NCBI GenBank assembly: GCA_008330645.1 | Contig: VLTN01000010.1 | Location: 62,001-126,000, forward strand | Length of the DNA stretch: 64,000 nt | Direction: 5' to 3' | Origin: Cafeteria roenbergensis | Taxonomy: Eukaryota > Sar > Bigyra > Bicosoecida > Cafeteriaceae | Position numbers and translations under genes: made by a program | Notes under the pieces: generated by a model | Databases searched by the model: none | The model's input: only the letters and a program-made list of their open reading frames with translations | What the model was told of the DNA's origin: nothing | Part shown: positions 61,944 through 64,000 of the stretch, in pieces | How the letters are laid out: each line of letters opens with the position of its first letter | How positions within the stretch are numbered: the stretch's first letter is position 1

Positions 61944-64000
61944 ATGGGTGAGAGTGCTCCTCGGCTCGTGGCGCGTGGGCCAGGGCAGCTCAACGACCTG
62001 CGCTTGTTCCGAGACGGCTCCAGCCTTGCCCTCCCGCGCCAATGTGCACCCGCAGCTGGGGGACCCGATACTTCCATCGTCGTGTGCAACTTTGGAACGC
62101 ACAGCGTTCGCATTGGGTTTGCAGGAGATGCGGTGCCATTCTACGACGAGCCCTCGGTGAGCGTTGTTCCCGCGTGCTGCCTGCGCTGCCGTCCCCAGCC
62201 GGCTTGTTTGCTGGGATGGGTCGCCCTGTGTCTGCCGACGTCTTTCGCGCTCACTGTGCCCACCGTGTGTACCGTGTCACAGACGGTGTGGGCTGCGCCC
62301 GAGGCCCCCGGAGGCCCCGCCGCCGGGGGGAGCCGCAAGCGGCCGCGGCCCACGACTGGCCGGCGCATCTTCTTCGCTGCAGGGGCGGCTCCAGCTGGGT
62401 GTGAAATCACCTCTCCCGTCAAGGCCGGTCTTGTGTCGGACTGGGACGCAGCCTGGGCCCATATTGAGAGGGCCCTTTCTCGTGCCGACGGAGAGGCGGC
62501 GCCGCCCTCGGCCGCCGCGCAGGCGGCTCTTGCTGCCCCTTCGAGCTCCCTGCCATCCTCGTCGACAAGCTCTTCCTGTCCTGGCGGCGGATCTGGCGGG
62601 TCTTTGCGTCGCAGTGCGCTTCAGGGCCGCCGCCTCCTCGTCGTTGACAACCTTCTCGCGCCGCGCGCTGCCCGCGAGGCGTGGGCTGAGGAGGCCCTGG
62701 CTTGGAGGGGAGCCGCTGGGATTTCGTTTATCCGGGAGCCGGTGGCCATCTGGTGAGTGCTCTCTGCCTGCGGACGGGGAGCTTTGCATCATCCGCAGCG
62801 CGCGGCGTGCACGCCCTGCCCGGCTCGATGCCCATCCACCGGGCAGCGAGCGCGGGCGAGCGAGTAGCAGGAGAGAGATGGGTGGACTCAGCCCCTGCCC
62901 GCGAGTCGGTGCTGCGTGAGCGCCGACGGACCTCGTGCGTCCTGGTCAGTGCCTTGTTGGTGCCTGCGTGCGGAATGCTGTCTCGCTGTCGCAGCTTTGC
63001 TCACGGCTTTGTTTCTGGCCTGGTGATTGACATTGGTGCTTCGGGCTGCCGTGTTACGCCCGTAGAGGCAGGGTATCCTCTCGTTATGGCGCATCGCCAG
63101 TCCACCGTCGCTGGGGACTTTATGGACTTGGCAACCTCTGTCATCACGCGCTCTTCTGTGGGGAAGGCCTCGACGTGTCCTGTGGACCCCGCCTCGCTTC
63201 TAGCGACGGACGCGTCAGCTCGCGCACTTTTGGACAGCGCCAGGAGTTTGAGGGAGGCAGCAGCCGACTGCTGCCAACCATTGCTCGCAGGTGACGGCAC
63301 GTTCGACCTGGCAAAGCCGCCGCTTGTCCCAAAGCCAGTGGTTGTGGGCCCGCACAGGCTGAGCGGTGAAGCGAGGGCTCGCCTCGGTGACGTGCTGTTC
63401 AGGGAGGACGCACCAGACACTCCAGCCAGCACAGCTGCGGATGAAAGCAGTTCGGAGTTCCCTGCCCTGCCGCCTGGGGCTGCAACCATCCCGATGATGG
63501 TCGCGGCGTCGCTCTTCGCGTGCGAAGAGAGTGCACGTAGAGCGTGTGGCGAGGCAGTGCTGCTCACTGGTGGGGTCTCCCGCACAGGGCACTGTGCGGA
63601 CCGCCTTTCGTGGGAGCTGGCGCAGCCAGACGCGTTGGCCGCTGGGTTGGCTGTTCACCTGCTGCCTGTTCCTCTCAGCGAAGTCACGCACTCACCGTGG
63701 ATGGGAGGCTCGATCATCGCGTCTGCAGGCACGCTACCAGACCTTTTCATCAGTGCGAAGGAGTGGGACTCCGGGGACGCTTCGAAGCTACTCGCCAGGT
63801 GTATTTGAGAAGAGTGCCGCTGGCTATTCGTGCACCAACGTGGTTCTCATTCAACCTTGCTTGCCCCTGTGATTTGCCCGCCAGGATCAAGTGCCAGTTT
63901 GGAGAGCCGCTTGCTCCCGTCTCGGCCTTTCACTACGTCTGTTGGCTAAAAACATCTGTTGTGGGTAGAAGCCGTGCCGTTGCTGGGCAGTTCAAAGGGG
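61944..64000 (+). CDS. Actin-related protein, ARP4/BAF53-like, multi-exon, 3' end beyond window
   Basis: Exons 61944-62156, 62283-62752, 62995-63798 and 63885 to the window end. Introns are 126, 242 and 86 bases with donors GTGAGC, GTGAGT and GTGTAT and CAG/CCAG acceptors; all junctions keep the frame. Exon 1 has the actin phosphate-1 loop variant CNFGTHSVRIGFAGDAVPFYDEPS; exon 2 has SPVKAGLVSDWDAAWAHIE and LLVVDNLLAPRAARE; exon 3 has the phosphate-2 loop GLVIDIGASGCRVTPV, then VLLTGGVSR and SPWMGGSIIASAGTLPDLF. The K-x-G-x-V-x-DWD and LLxPxxxR pattern best fits ARP4, the nuclear actin-related subunit of INO80/SWR1/BAF and NuA4 chromatin complexes, but divergence is high. Exon 2 carries an insert of Ala/Ser-rich residues. 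Exon 4 reads IKCQFGEPL and is still open at base 64000. Confidence 0.75.

Noticed and set aside
1-64000. Transposons, retroelements, viral fossils and CRISPR arrays
   Set aside because: No transposase, integrase, reverse transcriptase or capsid-like frame, no long terminal or inverted repeats and no spaced direct repeats were seen; repeats are limited to microsatellites inside genes.

Overview
The window is about 64 kb of very GC-rich (around 70% by eye), gene-dense nuclear DNA from a eukaryotic microbe. Eukaryotic signs are spliceosomal introns with GTGAG-type donors and CAG acceptors, mitochondrial presequences, and families such as a HECT E3 ligase, a MAP kinase kinase, DRG2, TDP1, SEN1-type helicase and an actin-related protein. 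Most genes have no intron or one, and where there is one it usually lies near the 5' end. No plastid gene was recognised, so I cannot tell a heterotrophic protist from an alga; a GC-rich stramenopile-like protist would fit but is only a guess. I saw no transposon, viral fossil, rRNA, tRNA or CRISPR array.

Layout. 0-7.5 kb: a double-hotdog MaoC-like dehydratase and a mitochondrial 3-hydroxyisobutyryl-CoA hydrolase on the minus strand, divergent from a SEN1-type helicase. 8.2-15 kb: a two-exon ankyrin protein, a Cys-loop-less pentameric ligand-gated channel, and a large type I membrane protein related to plant AT5G58100-like proteins, all minus. 15.1-27.8 kb: two large plus-strand genes. One is a secreted Met/His/Tyr/Ala-rich protein whose two ends carry copies of the same unrecognised domain. 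The other is a 2,311-residue protein with two expanded cyclic-nucleotide-binding folds. 28.1-48.9 kb: one uninterrupted minus-strand frame for a 6,922-residue HECT ubiquitin ligase. 49-54.8 kb: a small unknown protein, an SRR1-domain protein, a MAP kinase kinase and DRG2; the last two are divergent and each has a first intron. 55-64 kb: valyl-tRNA synthetase, tyrosyl-DNA phosphodiesterase, and the first four exons of an ARP4-like protein, which runs off the window.

Five divergent gene pairs share short intergenic regions of 231-554 bp. Several contain a TATTTGAG-like element, sometimes with a CCAAT box, which is a candidate core-promoter signal. The most novel item is the secreted protein at 15.1-20.2 kb. 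It faces the AT5G58100-like membrane protein across a 283-bp divergent promoter, and both look destined for the secretory pathway or cell surface.

Most genes are housekeeping (CoA metabolism, translation, DNA repair, chromatin, ubiquitin) and do not form one pathway. Starts were set at the first suitable ATG, because several of the longest open frames begin at GTG or TTG. Long antisense frames are common here because stop codons are rare at this GC content, and they were left out.
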